Source of the DNA: Acinetobacter rudis
GTDB lineage: Bacteria > Pseudomonadota > Gammaproteobacteria > Pseudomonadales > Moraxellaceae
Direction: 5' to 3'
Length of the DNA: 64,000 nt
NCBI RefSeq assembly: GCF_000829675.1
Contig: NZ_BBRX01000034.1
Location: forward strand, 1-64,000
Under the pieces are notes generated by a model. That model did no database searches, was not told where the DNA came from, and saw only the letters and a program-made list of their open reading frames with translations. The translations under genes were made by a program, and so were the position numbers. How positions within the stretch are numbered: position 1 is the first letter of the stretch; each line of letters begins with the position of its first letter. Shown here one piece after another: positions 28,874-37,273 of the stretch.

Positions 28874-29884
28874 TTAGTCAATAAACTTGACCACAACACC
28901 ATTTTGCACTTTACGCCCAAGATCATTGGCATCCCAATTGGTTAATCGTACACAACCATGAGAGGTCGATTTTGAGATCAAGGATGGGTTCGGTGTACCA
29001 TGAATTCCAAATGTCGGTTTACTCAGTGCAATCCAGATATTTCCTACAGGACCATTCGGACCTGGTGGTAAGGATAAAGGTTTGGTATTACCACCTTGAA
29101 CAAAGTTCTTTGGGGAATAACCATAAACTGGATTAGGTGCAACTTTTACAATCGTCAGAGTGCCCTTAGGTGAAGGGGTATTTGTAGCACCAATCGAAGC
29201 AGGAAATGCCCCCACCATCTTGTTATTTGCATCAAACAAATAGAGTTGGCGTGCGCCCTTATGCGCAACAATCAGACTAATATCAGTGGGTAATTCATTG
29301 CGTACATTAGGTACTAAAATACGCTCACCGACTTTATTATATTTCGCTTGTGGATTTAATACCTTCAAGAACTCTTCATCAACATGAAACTTCTCACTCA
29401 ACATTTCACTCACACGCGTATAGTGTAAACCAGACATTTTTGCCTGTTCAGCGTAGTTACGTGGAATAGCTTTAACATATGGACCTTTTAAGTCCTCTGC
29501 AGTGATTAAATAATGTTGATATGCCGGTTTCTGTTGACGGATCTCAAGATGTTGCCATGTTTGTTGGGTCAATTGTCCTGTGACAGGCAAACCATTCATC
29601 TGCTGATATGCAGATATGGCTTTGAGAAAGTTATGGCCACTTTTACCATCAATTGCACCAGGTGAAGCATGTAAATTATTTAGCATGACCTGTGCCCGTG
29701 CATAAACTGGGAATCGTCCTTTCCCTGGGCTTGACCATACAGCTGAATTAATTTGTTCGATTCCCCAACTTCCTTGTGCAGGTGCTGCTGCGTTTGCTGA
29801 AGCTGTCGCCTTATTGGCAAAAGCAGGTACCTGAAAAAGGCACAAACTGATGAAGAAAACGAATTTAACTTGATTTGACCCCAT
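28874..29884 (-). CDS. Periplasmic L,D-transpeptidase (YkuD domain) with peptidoglycan-binding and LysM-like parts
   Basis: 336 residues. A signal peptide (about 1-23, FVFFISLCLFQVPAFA) directs it to the periplasm. A PG_binding_1-like domain (about 55-110, GAIDGKSGHNFLKAISAYQQ) and a LysM-like segment (about 150-195, RVSEMLSEKFHVDEEFLK) precede the YkuD catalytic domain (about 200-335). The active-site motif is STSHGCVRLTNWDAND, with the nucleophilic cysteine in SHGCVR and the upstream His in FGIHGTPNP. Such enzymes make 3-3 peptidoglycan cross-links or attach lipoproteins to the wall, and are insensitive to most penicillins. Acinetobacter has more than one; I cannot say which paralogue this is. 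Confidence 0.93.
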   Translation of the reverse strand: MGSNQVKFVFFISLCLFQVPAFANKATASANAAAPAQGSWGIEQINSAVWSSPGKGRFPVYARAQVMLNNLHASPGAIDGKSGHNFLKAISAYQQMNGLPVTGQLTQQTWQHLEIRQQKPAYQHYLITAEDLKGPYVKAIPRNYAEQAKMSGLHYTRVSEMLSEKFHVDEEFLKVLNPQAKYNKVGERILVPNVRNELPTDISLIVAHKGARQLYLFDANNKMVGAFPASIGATNTPSPKGTLTIVKVAPNPVYGYSPKNFVQGGNTKPLSLPPGPNGPVGNIWIALSKPTFGIHGTPNPSLISKSTSHGCVRLTNWDANDLGRKVQNGVVVKFID

Positions 29885-30058
29885 AATAAACTCACAGCTA
29901 AAATCTTTAATTTTTAAAATAGATAAGCAACAATCACTTTTGTTTCAAAATGATTCAAAATCATTAACGCTTGTTCATTTTACTAATATTATTTTATTTT
30001 TGTAGATCAATTAACACTTTATTTTTATAAGTGCGACATAATCTGACTCACAAGATAT

Positions 30059-30083
30059 AAAAAAGTCCCATCAACGGGACTTT
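30059..30083 (-). terminator. Terminator of the DegP/MucD protease gene
   Basis: On the minus strand AAAGTCCC (30083-30076) pairs with GGGACTTT (30069-30062) around a six-base loop, followed by further T. It lies about 55 bases past the protease stop. Confidence 0.85.
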
Positions 30084-30136
30084 CCTATCACTTATACAGC
30101 TCAATTAAATTTTATCATTCACGCTAAAGGTAACGA

Positions 30137-31525
30137 TTATTGGATACGTAGACCCAAAATTGCAGGTTGACCCGCGCGAATAATTGCAACACGTGCGACA
30201 GTATTGTTTTTCAGTTCAGCTACAGCTTCAATGAAATCATTGGCATTTAATACAGCCTTGTTATTAATCTTCGTCACAACATCACCAGGTAACATTTTTG
30301 ATTGTGATGCCAAACCGCCACGATTTACGTCTTGAATCAACACACCACCCTTAAGGCCCAATTGTTTCACTTCAGCTTCACTTAGACTGCGAATCGCAAC
30401 CCCTATGACTGGACCTTTTTTTGCAGCAGTACTTGTATTTGCACTCTCTTTAGCGGGTGTATCGTCTGGTGAGGTCGATAGGATTGCTTGAATCTGACGC
30501 ATTTTATCATCACGTAAGATTTCAAGTTGAATACTTTGATTTGGTGAAGTACGGTTTAGGTAGTTAAGCAATTCTGAAGTCCGCGAAATCGCCGAACCAT
30601 TGTATTTTAAAATTACATCACCTGCTTTTAAACCGGCCTTTTCTGCTGGAGAGTTTGGTGCAACCTGAGTTACCAATGCGCCTTCTGGTTTTGGCAACTT
30701 ATAAGCTTCTGCTAAGTTACGGTCAACATCTTGCATGGCTACGCCTAGATAAGAACGTGTCACTTTACCATTTTTCTTTAATTGATCAGCAATATCCATT
30801 GCAACATCAATAGGGATAGAGAATGATAGGCCCATATAACCGCCTGTGCCACTAAAGATTCGTGAGTTGACACCAATCACCTGACCTGACTGATTAAAGA
30901 GCGGCCCACCTGAGTTACCTGGGTTGAGTGCAGCATCAGTTTGGATAAAAGGAACTGAGTTTTCACCCTGCATATTTCGTGACTTAGCACTGACAATCCC
31001 CGCTGAAGCGGAATAATCAAATCCAAAAGGTGAACCGATAGCAAGCACAGGTTGTCCAACTTTGAGTTGATCAACATTACCTGGAGTTAATGTTGGATAA
31101 CTTGTTCCCTCTACTTTCAATAAAGCAACATCGGTACGTGCATCACTTCCGACTACTTTTGCATCAATTTCACGGCGATCATTGAGAACAATTGTGACTT
31201 TGGACGCATCTTCAACAACATGGTGGTTGGTCAGTAGATAACCATCTTTGCTGATAAAGAAAGCACTGCCATAGGCAGTTTTTTCTTGCGGCATACGTTG
31301 CTGTGGAATAATGACTTGATTACCAAAGAATCGCTTCAAAATTTCAGGCACTTGCTGTTGTAATAACTCTTCCTGTGTCATTTTTTTCACGACATTGACA
31401 CTTACAACTGCGGGACTGACTTGTTCAACTAAATTGGAAAAATCAACGGCAGTAGCTGCTTGGCTCTGTGCAGCTACAGCAAATACTGCTGCAAACATGC
31501 CTTGTTGTAGATAGCGACCTTTCAT
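30137..31525 (-). CDS. DegP/MucD-type periplasmic serine protease-chaperone
   Basis: 462 residues. A signal peptide of about 23 residues (QQGMFAAVFAVAAQSQAATA) is followed by the trypsin-like domain. The catalytic triad is visible: His in YLLTNHHVVEDAS, Asp in DARTDVALLKV and Ser in ALNPGNSGGPLF. Two PDZ domains follow, with segments SYLGVAMQDV...KAGLKAGDVIL (about 255-345) and GVAIRSLSEAEVKQLGL...KMLPGDVVTKIN (about 370-455). The product degrades or refolds damaged envelope proteins. The closest family fit is MucD of Pseudomonas, judged by the neighbouring nadB gene; however, the sigma factor and anti-sigma genes usually found between are missing here. Confidence 0.93.
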   Translation of the reverse strand: MKGRYLQQGMFAAVFAVAAQSQAATAVDFSNLVEQVSPAVVSVNVVKKMTQEELLQQQVPEILKRFFGNQVIIPQQRMPQEKTAYGSAFFISKDGYLLTNHHVVEDASKVTIVLNDRREIDAKVVGSDARTDVALLKVEGTSYPTLTPGNVDQLKVGQPVLAIGSPFGFDYSASAGIVSAKSRNMQGENSVPFIQTDAALNPGNSGGPLFNQSGQVIGVNSRIFSGTGGYMGLSFSIPIDVAMDIADQLKKNGKVTRSYLGVAMQDVDRNLAEAYKLPKPEGALVTQVAPNSPAEKAGLKAGDVILKYNGSAISRTSELLNYLNRTSPNQSIQLEILRDDKMRQIQAILSTSPDDTPAKESANTSTAAKKGPVIGVAIRSLSEAEVKQLGLKGGVLIQDVNRGGLASQSKMLPGDVVTKINNKAVLNANDFIEAVAELKNNTVARVAIIRAGQPAILGLRIQ

Positions 31526-31972
31526 TAAGCTTGAACTCTCTAGTAATTAAGTGGATAAAAATGGTTGTATCATATTCGTTTTGAATATTGCGTTAAAAAA
31601 TGTTTCTATATTTTTGTAAAACAATATCTTAGTTAATATTCTTTAGATTATACAACTTTCATTTTAATCATAAACTACTCGGTGCTAAAGCCATCGAGTT
31701 TCATTGATGCAACTTAGATTGCACAGTTCCCTTTCAATGCTTGGTTACTACTGCGTAGCTTGCTGTGCTGGAACACCTTTGACGTATGTTAAGCAATCTA
31801 TTTAGCAGCAAAGCACAGTACACTTAAAAAACGTAAAGAAATCTAGGTTGTTAAACCAGTGCTCACTTCGCCTTAAAAGAGCAAGAATGCGCTCTTTAAT
31901 TTATATTCAAGGCTTGTATTTTTGAGCAAAAAGGAGTGTCATAACTGGACGATTAAAACGTTGTAGGATGAC
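31526..31972. other. 447-base gap between protease and nadB with nested complementary segments
   Basis: There is no convincing gene; the longest small frame (31707-31805, 32 codons) has no good ribosome-binding site. Within it, TAGATTGC (31715-31722) is complementary to GCAATCTA (31793-31800), and GTTCC (31726-31730) to GGAAC (31770-31774), forming a nested fold. A hairpin AAAGAGC (31876-31882) / GCTCTTT (31891-31897) lies closer to nadB. This could be the leader of nadB, a small RNA, or the scar of lost genes. No function is assigned. Confidence 0.4.
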
Positions 31973-33628
31973 ATGTCTAAACAAGGGACCACACATCAGT
32001 ATGATGTGATCATTGTCGGTAGTGGTGGTGCAGGTTTAAGTCTTGCACTTTCATTGGCAAATCATTTAAAAATTGCTGTACTCGCAAAATCAGATTTACA
32101 TGATGCTAGTACCTACTATGCCCAAGGTGGCGTTGCTGCGGTGCTTGATCAGGCTGATTCGATTCAACAACATATAGATGACACCATGATTGCCGGCGTA
32201 CAATTATGTGAATTAGATGCTGTTGCTCAAACAGTAAATGGTGGGCAAGCTTCTGTTGATTTTCTATTGCAACATGGGGTTAGTTTTACCTTAGATCAAA
32301 ATCAGCAATTACATCTCACACGTGAAGGCGGCCATTCACAACGTCGTATTATTCATGCAGCAGATGCCACAGGTAAGGCGATTTCGACCACCTTGGTTGA
32401 ACGTGCCCGTCAGCAGTCCAATATTCATATCTTCGAGAACTTTGTTGCGATCGATATGATTACCCAGCATAAACTTGGCCATACCGACCAAACAGATCGT
32501 GCACTTGGTCTTTATGCCCTCGATATCGATCATGACTGTGTGCACACCTTCCTTGCCCCATTTACCGCATTGGCCTGCGGTGGTGCAATGAAAGCCTACT
32601 TATATACCTCAAATCCTGATATCGCGACTGGTGATGGTATTGCCATGGCCTATCGTGCAGGTTGTCGTGTAGCCAATATGGAATTCAACCAGTTCCATCC
32701 AACCTGTTTATATCATCCTCAAGCACGCTCTTTCCTAATTACAGAAGCCATGCGGGGTGAAGGTGCATACTTACGATTACCTAATGGTGAACGCTTTATG
32801 CTGCGTTTTGATGAACGTGCTGAATTGGCACCTCGTGATATCGTTGCTCGCGCCATAGACTTTGAAATCAAAAGATTAGGGATTCGCCACGTCTGGCTAG
32901 ATATCACCCATAAGTCTGAAACATTCATTAAAGAGCATTTTCCAACACTGTATGCCCGCTTACTGGAACTTGGTATTGATATTACTCAAGATATGATTCC
33001 TGTTGTCCCTGCTGCGCACTATACCTGTGGTGGTGTAATGGTTGATGAGCATAGTCAAACAGACCTTGCTGGGCTTTATGCGATTGGTGAAACTTCGTAT
33101 ACTGGACTACATGGCTCAAATCGTATGGCCAGTAACTCTTTACTTGAATGTTTTGTTTATGGCATGAGTGCAGCTGAACATATACAACAACAGTTTACTG
33201 CTGACTTTCAATATCCATATATCCCTGCGTGGGATACATCACAAGTTAAAGATGCAGATGAAGACGTGGTCATTCTACAAAATTGGGATGAACTACGTGC
33301 CACGATGTGGAACTATGTCGGTATTGTACGTACCAACAAACGTCTAGAACGTGCTTTACACCGCATTGAAATGCTCAAATCTGAGATTAACGAATATTAT
33401 CAAGACTATCATGTGAGTAAAAACCTGATTGAGCTGCGTAATCTCGTACTTGTTTCAGAAATGATTGTACGCTGTGCTATGCACCGTAAGGAGTCTCGCG
33501 GTCTACATTACACGCTTGATTATCCTGAACTATCTGAGCAATTGTATAAAACCGTACTGAGTCCCTTAGACACTCAGGTACAGTTACAGGTGGTTAATCC
33601 GACCTTGACGACTGCCCTTAGCGTATAA
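31973..33628 (+). CDS. nadB: L-aspartate oxidase
   Basis: 551 residues. It is a FAD flavoprotein making iminoaspartate from aspartate, the first step of de novo NAD synthesis. The FAD motif is VIVGSGGAGLSLALSL at residues 14-29. The active-site region includes STYYAQGGVAAVLD, TREGGHSQRRIIHAADATG, NMEFNQFHPTCLYHP, and the catalytic HYTCGGVMVDEHSQT and GLYAIGETSYTGLHGSNRMASNSLLE. The ATG follows TAGGATGAC. It is divergent from the DegP/MucD gene. Downstream steps (nadA, nadC) are not in the window, but a NadM-type adenylyltransferase is at 54612-55196. Confidence 0.96.
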   Translation: MSKQGTTHQYDVIIVGSGGAGLSLALSLANHLKIAVLAKSDLHDASTYYAQGGVAAVLDQADSIQQHIDDTMIAGVQLCELDAVAQTVNGGQASVDFLLQHGVSFTLDQNQQLHLTREGGHSQRRIIHAADATGKAISTTLVERARQQSNIHIFENFVAIDMITQHKLGHTDQTDRALGLYALDIDHDCVHTFLAPFTALACGGAMKAYLYTSNPDIATGDGIAMAYRAGCRVANMEFNQFHPTCLYHPQARSFLITEAMRGEGAYLRLPNGERFMLRFDERAELAPRDIVARAIDFEIKRLGIRHVWLDITHKSETFIKEHFPTLYARLLELGIDITQDMIPVVPAAHYTCGGVMVDEHSQTDLAGLYAIGETSYTGLHGSNRMASNSLLECFVYGMSAAEHIQQQFTADFQYPYIPAWDTSQVKDADEDVVILQNWDELRATMWNYVGIVRTNKRLERALHRIEMLKSEINEYYQDYHVSKNLIELRNLVLVSEMIVRCAMHRKESRGLHYTLDYPELSEQLYKTVLSPLDTQVQLQVVNPTLTTALSV

Positions 33629-33642
33629 ACATATAACCAACA

Positions 33643-33680
33643 GCTCTCGATCACAACACATGCTCTTTGTGATCGTGAGC
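33643..33680. terminator. Hairpin between nadB and the AraC-type gene (convergent)
   Basis: GCTCTCGATCACAA (33643-33656) pairs with TTGTGATCGTGAGC (33667-33680) with one mismatch, around a ten-base loop. It lies between converging genes. There is no T-run on either side, so it may be a factor-assisted or RNA-stabilising structure. Confidence 0.45.
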
Positions 33681-33702
33681 ATACATGCTTAACTCACTGA
33701 TC

Positions 33703-34521
33703 TTAAGCTGACTCAGCTTCAAGTTGTATAGCTGTTGAACTCAAATCTTGATGATGCTTTAAATATTTCTTGGGTGACATCTGCATAAACTTTTTAAACA
33801 TCACAATAAAACTAGTATCACTATCATAAGCCAGACGATGTGCAATGCGTTGTACACTCTCTCCTTCACTCAACCATTGTAATGCAATGATCACATGTAA
33901 CTTTTTCCGCCATTGATTAATACTCATCCCTGTTTCACGCTGAAATGCACGTGTCATTGTACGCTCACTCATACAACACACTGCAGCCCATTCTGACAAG
34001 TTATGATTCAGCTCGGGTGTACTCAACAAAGTATCTGAGATCTTTTTCAAGCGTGGTTGTTGTGGCATTGCTAAATAAAAAAATTGTTTAGGTGCGGCTA
34101 AAATCTCGTCGAGCAAACAATGCATTAAGCGTTGTTCTTGCTCCGACTCATAATTATGCGCAATGCTTGCAGTACGGGTAAGTAAAGCCTTGAGAAAATC
34201 ATGGGTATGATACATTTGAAAATGGTCAGGAATTTTGATATCTAGTTTTGGGTCGATAAACAATACATAACCAGATGAAAAACCATAGCTTTTCACCTGA
34301 TGCTCCGTCATCGCAGGTACCCACAATGCGTTATTTGGTGGCAAAATCCAAATTCCCTGTTCGGTCTGTAAAGTCACTAAGCCAGATAAACAAACAACAA
34401 ATTGATTTTTTAAATGGTGATGCATGGCAAGTTCCCAGTCAGGAACTCGCTCTTGCATCTTTAAAATGACAATGGAGCGATCCAATGTATCAGCATAAAA
34501 ATGTTGCATGCTCTGTTGCAT
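33703..34521 (-). CDS. AraC-family transcriptional regulator with N-terminal cupin domain
   Basis: 272 residues. The N-terminal half is a cupin-like sensing domain (ELAMHHHLKNQFVVCLSGLVTLQT, residues 28-55, and LPPNNALWVPAMTEHQV). The C-terminal part has two helix-turn-helix units: NLSEWAAVCCMSERTMTRAFQ and ESVQRIAHRLAYDSDTSFIVMFKKF, followed by the family MSPKKYLKHH end. The inducer is unknown. A small gene of unknown function lies 19 bases upstream in the same direction, so the two may form one unit. The start could be the ATG at 34521 or the one four codons in. Confidence 0.87.
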   Translation of the reverse strand: MQQSMQHFYADTLDRSIVILKMQERVPDWELAMHHHLKNQFVVCLSGLVTLQTEQGIWILPPNNALWVPAMTEHQVKSYGFSSGYVLFIDPKLDIKIPDHFQMYHTHDFLKALLTRTASIAHNYESEQEQRLMHCLLDEILAAPKQFFYLAMPQQPRLKKISDTLLSTPELNHNLSEWAAVCCMSERTMTRAFQRETGMSINQWRKKLHVIIALQWLSEGESVQRIAHRLAYDSDTSFIVMFKKFMQMSPKKYLKHHQDLSSTAIQLEAESA

Positions 34522-34540
34522 CCTAAAGTTTCATCTCAGA

Positions 34541-34924
34541 TCAATACTTTAAAACAGAACGAATCACCTGCTGCGCTTGTTGCTGACTGGTCACAACAAA
34601 CATAGGATATCCTGCAAACTTCACGTAATTATTGGCAAATTTTTGCATAATCAAACGACTTTGTTCATCTGCTTCAATATGTACCAGCGCTTTGACAAAT
34701 TCAGCGAGATCACTACGCTTTTGTTTAACCCAAGCCGCAACAAATTTACGCTCTTCATGACTCCCCTGCTGTTCTGGTGTTGGACCTTCTCCCACCAATA
34801 CAAAGGGTTGCTCTCGATCAAGCAATGCTTCAAAGCGAGCAATATTTTCTTCTACACTGATTGCATCTGTACTTTGATAACTAATCTTAACCACAGGAAA
34901 GTTTTCTGTATCTTGAATAAACAT
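34541..34924 (-). CDS. Conserved-looking small protein of unknown function
   Basis: 127 residues with a good GGAGA ribosome-binding site. It has no signal peptide or membrane segment. The sequence is acidic, with mixed alpha/beta pattern: PVVKISYQSTDAISVEENIARFEALLDR, then QPFVLVGEGPTPEQQGSHEERKFVAAWVKQKR, ending in a strand-helix pair (GYPMFVVTSQQQAQQVIRSV). The alternating strand/helix pattern recalls small STAS-like or Rossmann-like folds, but I do not recognise a family. It probably shares a transcript with the AraC-type regulator downstream. The region just upstream has a sequence resembling part of a Fur box. Confidence 0.7.
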   Translation of the reverse strand: MFIQDTENFPVVKISYQSTDAISVEENIARFEALLDREQPFVLVGEGPTPEQQGSHEERKFVAAWVKQKRSDLAEFVKALVHIEADEQSRLIMQKFANNYVKFAGYPMFVVTSQQQAQQVIRSVLKY

Positions 34925-34940
34925 AATAATTTCTCCAAAT

Positions 34941-34959
34941 AGGAATGATTATTATTTTA
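34941..34959 (-). promoter_or_regulatory. Weak Fur-box-like site upstream of the unknown gene and AraC regulator
   Basis: On the minus strand AAATAATAATCATTCC partly matches the consensus GATAATGATAATCATTATC; the central AATAATCATT core fits but the outer bases do not. It lies between a possible promoter and the ribosome-binding site of the unknown gene. This is weak evidence from sequence similarity only. Confidence 0.25.
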
Positions 34960-35063
34960 CCCATAGAATAAGTTACCACATCTGAGCTTTCAGCCAAAAA
35001 ATAGTGTAATCCAGCCAATTTTACACATTTTTATTGTTGGTCTAAATCAAGGCCATCGGCAGA

Positions 35064-35477
35064 TCAATGTTGTGGAATTGCATAAGTCCCCACTACATGT
35101 GCCACAGCATCGTCCGAACCCACAGAATAGATCCAGACTTCGCCTACTGCGAGTGTACGGCCCACTTTAATAAGTTTACACAAAGCCCGAATATCCTGAC
35201 CACCTATAGGTTTACGCAGAAAATTAATATTTAAGTTGGTCGTCACTGTAAGCGCCACCAAACCAATTTCTGCCAAGATTGCAACATATAAAGCAATATC
35301 TGCCAGCATCATCATGGTTGGTCCTGAAACAGTGCCACCTGGCCGTAAATCTTGATCATCGACATGGCAGCGTAATGTTGCAGTATATTCTCCAACATGC
35401 TCAATACTGCATTTCTCTAAACTCTGTGGAAATTCCTGCTGTAAAAATGCTTCGATTTCTTGTTGCTGTACTTTCAT
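35064..35477 (-). CDS. PaaI-type hotdog thioesterase
   Basis: 137 residues from the ATG at 35477, which has an AAGGA ribosome-binding site six bases upstream. The PaaI-like hotdog fold is shown by DDQDLRPGGTVSGPTMMMLADIALY, where the G-G-x-x-S-G segment and the Asp of LAD form the active site, and by TNLNINFLRKP, the conserved strand. Members hydrolyse phenylacetyl-CoA and other acyl-CoAs; the substrate here is unknown. It is a single leftward gene between the unknown gene's upstream region and tmk. The frame extends five codons further upstream to 35492 without support. Confidence 0.85.
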   Translation of the reverse strand: MKVQQQEIEAFLQQEFPQSLEKCSIEHVGEYTATLRCHVDDQDLRPGGTVSGPTMMMLADIALYVAILAEIGLVALTVTTNLNINFLRKPIGGQDIRALCKLIKVGRTLAVGEVWIYSVGSDDAVAHVVGTYAIPQH

Positions 35478-35597
35478 CACGATCCTTTGCAATGTTATTT
35501 CGTACTGTCCAACATAGTTAAATTAGCAACAAAAAGAAAGTGTTAAAGCAGTGTATTTTCAGATGTTATATTTTAACTGATCAACACTGCTGAAAAT

Positions 35598-36206
35598 TTA
35601 GAGTGCTGCTTGCAGATATGCCAAAGCTTGTGCAAACACATCATCCGCGGACTGAGTTGCATCTAAACGTTTAATACGCTCTGAATGTTGCTGATGTAAC
35701 TGGGCATATCCAGCACGTACTCGGCTAAAAAATTCTGTTTTTTCTTGCTCAAAACGATCCAAAGCGCCACGAGCACGTGCGCGTGCCATACCTGTTTCAA
35801 TAGGTGCATCGAGCCAAAAGGTCAATTCAGGCATGCGTGGAACAAAGTTTTGATTTAAGAGTGCTAGTTTTTCATGACTCAAACCTCGACCAGCACACTG
35901 ATATGCAAAACTTGCATCGGTAAAACGGTCACACAACACAATTTGACCGGCAGCCAATGCAGGTAATACTTTATTTTCTAAGTGCTGTGCACGTCCTGCA
36001 TACATGAGTAATAACTCAGTATCATGACAAATCGCTTCACTATGTTCAGTACTAAGCAATAAGTGACGAATCTGCTCTGCTACTGCTGTTCCCCCTGGTT
36101 CACGGGTCAAAAGCACAGTTTTGTTCTGTCCGATGAGATATTCATTGAGCTTGGCAATCAATGTTGATTTACCCACGCCCTCGGTACCTTCAAAACTGAT
36201 AAACAT
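35598..36206 (-). CDS. tmk: Thymidylate kinase
   Basis: 202 residues. It phosphorylates dTMP to dTDP. The P-loop is FEGTEGVGKSTLIAKL at residues 5-20, the DR/Y dTMP motif is LCDRFTDASFAYQCAGRG near residue 90, and a LID-type segment (ARARGALDRFEQEKTEFF) follows, a type II pattern with arginines in the LID. The start codon overlaps the mltG stop (TAATG), so translation is coupled. The order pabC-mltG-tmk is the common gammaproteobacterial cell-wall/DNA-precursor cluster; holB, which often follows, is not adjacent here. Confidence 0.96.
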   Translation of the reverse strand: MFISFEGTEGVGKSTLIAKLNEYLIGQNKTVLLTREPGGTAVAEQIRHLLLSTEHSEAICHDTELLLMYAGRAQHLENKVLPALAAGQIVLCDRFTDASFAYQCAGRGLSHEKLALLNQNFVPRMPELTFWLDAPIETGMARARARGALDRFEQEKTEFFSRVRAGYAQLHQQHSERIKRLDATQSADDVFAQALAYLQAAL

Positions 36207-37273
36207 TAGGACTCCTTATTTTTTTCTGCAATAACAGCACGATATGCTTGAACTGCACGATTGTGCTCTTCCAAACTACGACTAAATTTATGCCCGCCAT
36301 TGCCTGTTGCAACAAAGTAAACTGCATCAGAATTATCTGGATGCATTGCAGCTTCAATCGCCTTTTTACTTGGCAAAGCAATTGGGGTTGGCGGTAAGCC
36401 ATTGATAGTATATGTATTATAAGCTGTAGGTGTGCGTAAGGCTTGACGGGTAATGTTGCCTTTATACGCATCCCCCATGCCATAGATCACTGTAGGATCT
36501 GTTTGCAGGCGCATGCCTAATTTTAAACGACGTACGAATACCCCTGAGACCTGACGTAACTCCTTCTCGACACTGGTCTCTTTCTCAATGATCGATGCCA
36601 TAATCAGAGCTTCATATTTATTTTTATAAGGTAAATTTGCGTCACGTTTTTCCCATGCAGCATCTAGAATCTTCATCTGACGTTGGTAGAGATCAGTTAA
36701 AATTTGCTGATCTGTCATACCCTTATCAAAAAAATAAGTGTCTGGTGCAAATAATCCTTCCAAATGATTATAAGGAATATTGAGTGCCTTAATAATCTCA
36801 GCAGGCTGCTGACCTAACTTTTTATCGACCAAAGGATCTTTATGTAATGCTAAAAGAAGTTGTTTTGCGGTAGTCCCTTCAATCACTAAAATACGATTCA
36901 TCTGCGCATTTTCAGCATTGGCAATCATATCGAGAACCTGACGGACACTCATTCCTGCTTTAACTTCATAGATGCCGGCTTTAAGTGTATCTTGAATAAA
37001 AAATTTGCGATAAATCTTAAGTACAGTAGGAAATTTCACTTTGTGATCAGCAGCCAACTGATCGATAAAACGACTATAGGTTTCCCCAGTATTAATTGAT
37101 AGTTTCTGTTTTTTGCCTTGAACTGGATAATCTTTAAATAAACTCTGTTGCAATACAAATGTCAGACAAAGACTAACGATGACGAGGAAAATAACGAATA
37201 ACTTAACCACCCGATTTTGGGCAAAAAAACCATTTTTTTTCTGAGTTTGGGATTTGGACTTTGTTTTAGGCAT
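36206..37273 (-). CDS. mltG: Endolytic murein transglycosylase MltG (YceG-like)
   Basis: 355 residues. A short basic cytoplasmic N-terminus (KSKSQTQKKNGFFAQNR) and one membrane segment (about 24-45, LFVIFLVIVSLCLTFVLQQ) precede a periplasmic LysM-like region and the catalytic domain. The domain carries the catalytic Glu in ALIMASIIEKETSVEKELRQVSGVF and the conserved RLQTDPTVIYGMGD, NTYTINGLPPTPIALPSKKAIEAAMHP segments. MltG cuts nascent glycan strands and is thought to end peptidoglycan chain growth. It overlaps pabC by eight bases at its 5' end and tmk by one at its 3' end, so it is translationally coupled to both. Confidence 0.95.
   Translation of the reverse strand: MPKTKSKSQTQKKNGFFAQNRVVKLFVIFLVIVSLCLTFVLQQSLFKDYPVQGKKQKLSINTGETYSRFIDQLAADHKVKFPTVLKIYRKFFIQDTLKAGIYEVKAGMSVRQVLDMIANAENAQMNRILVIEGTTAKQLLLALHKDPLVDKKLGQQPAEIIKALNIPYNHLEGLFAPDTYFFDKGMTDQQILTDLYQRQMKILDAAWEKRDANLPYKNKYEALIMASIIEKETSVEKELRQVSGVFVRRLKLGMRLQTDPTVIYGMGDAYKGNITRQALRTPTAYNTYTINGLPPTPIALPSKKAIEAAMHPDNSDAVYFVATGNGGHKFSRSLEEHNRAVQAYRAVIAEKNKES

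Noticed and set aside
31707..31805. A 32-codon cysteine-containing frame in the protease-nadB gap
   Set aside because: There is no convincing ribosome-binding site, and the same bases are explained as well by the nested RNA pairing.
34577..34942. A 121-codon rightward frame opposite the unknown small gene
   Set aside because: The leftward frame has a good ribosome-binding site, sits in line with the AraC gene and has a more protein-like composition; the rightward frame has none of these.
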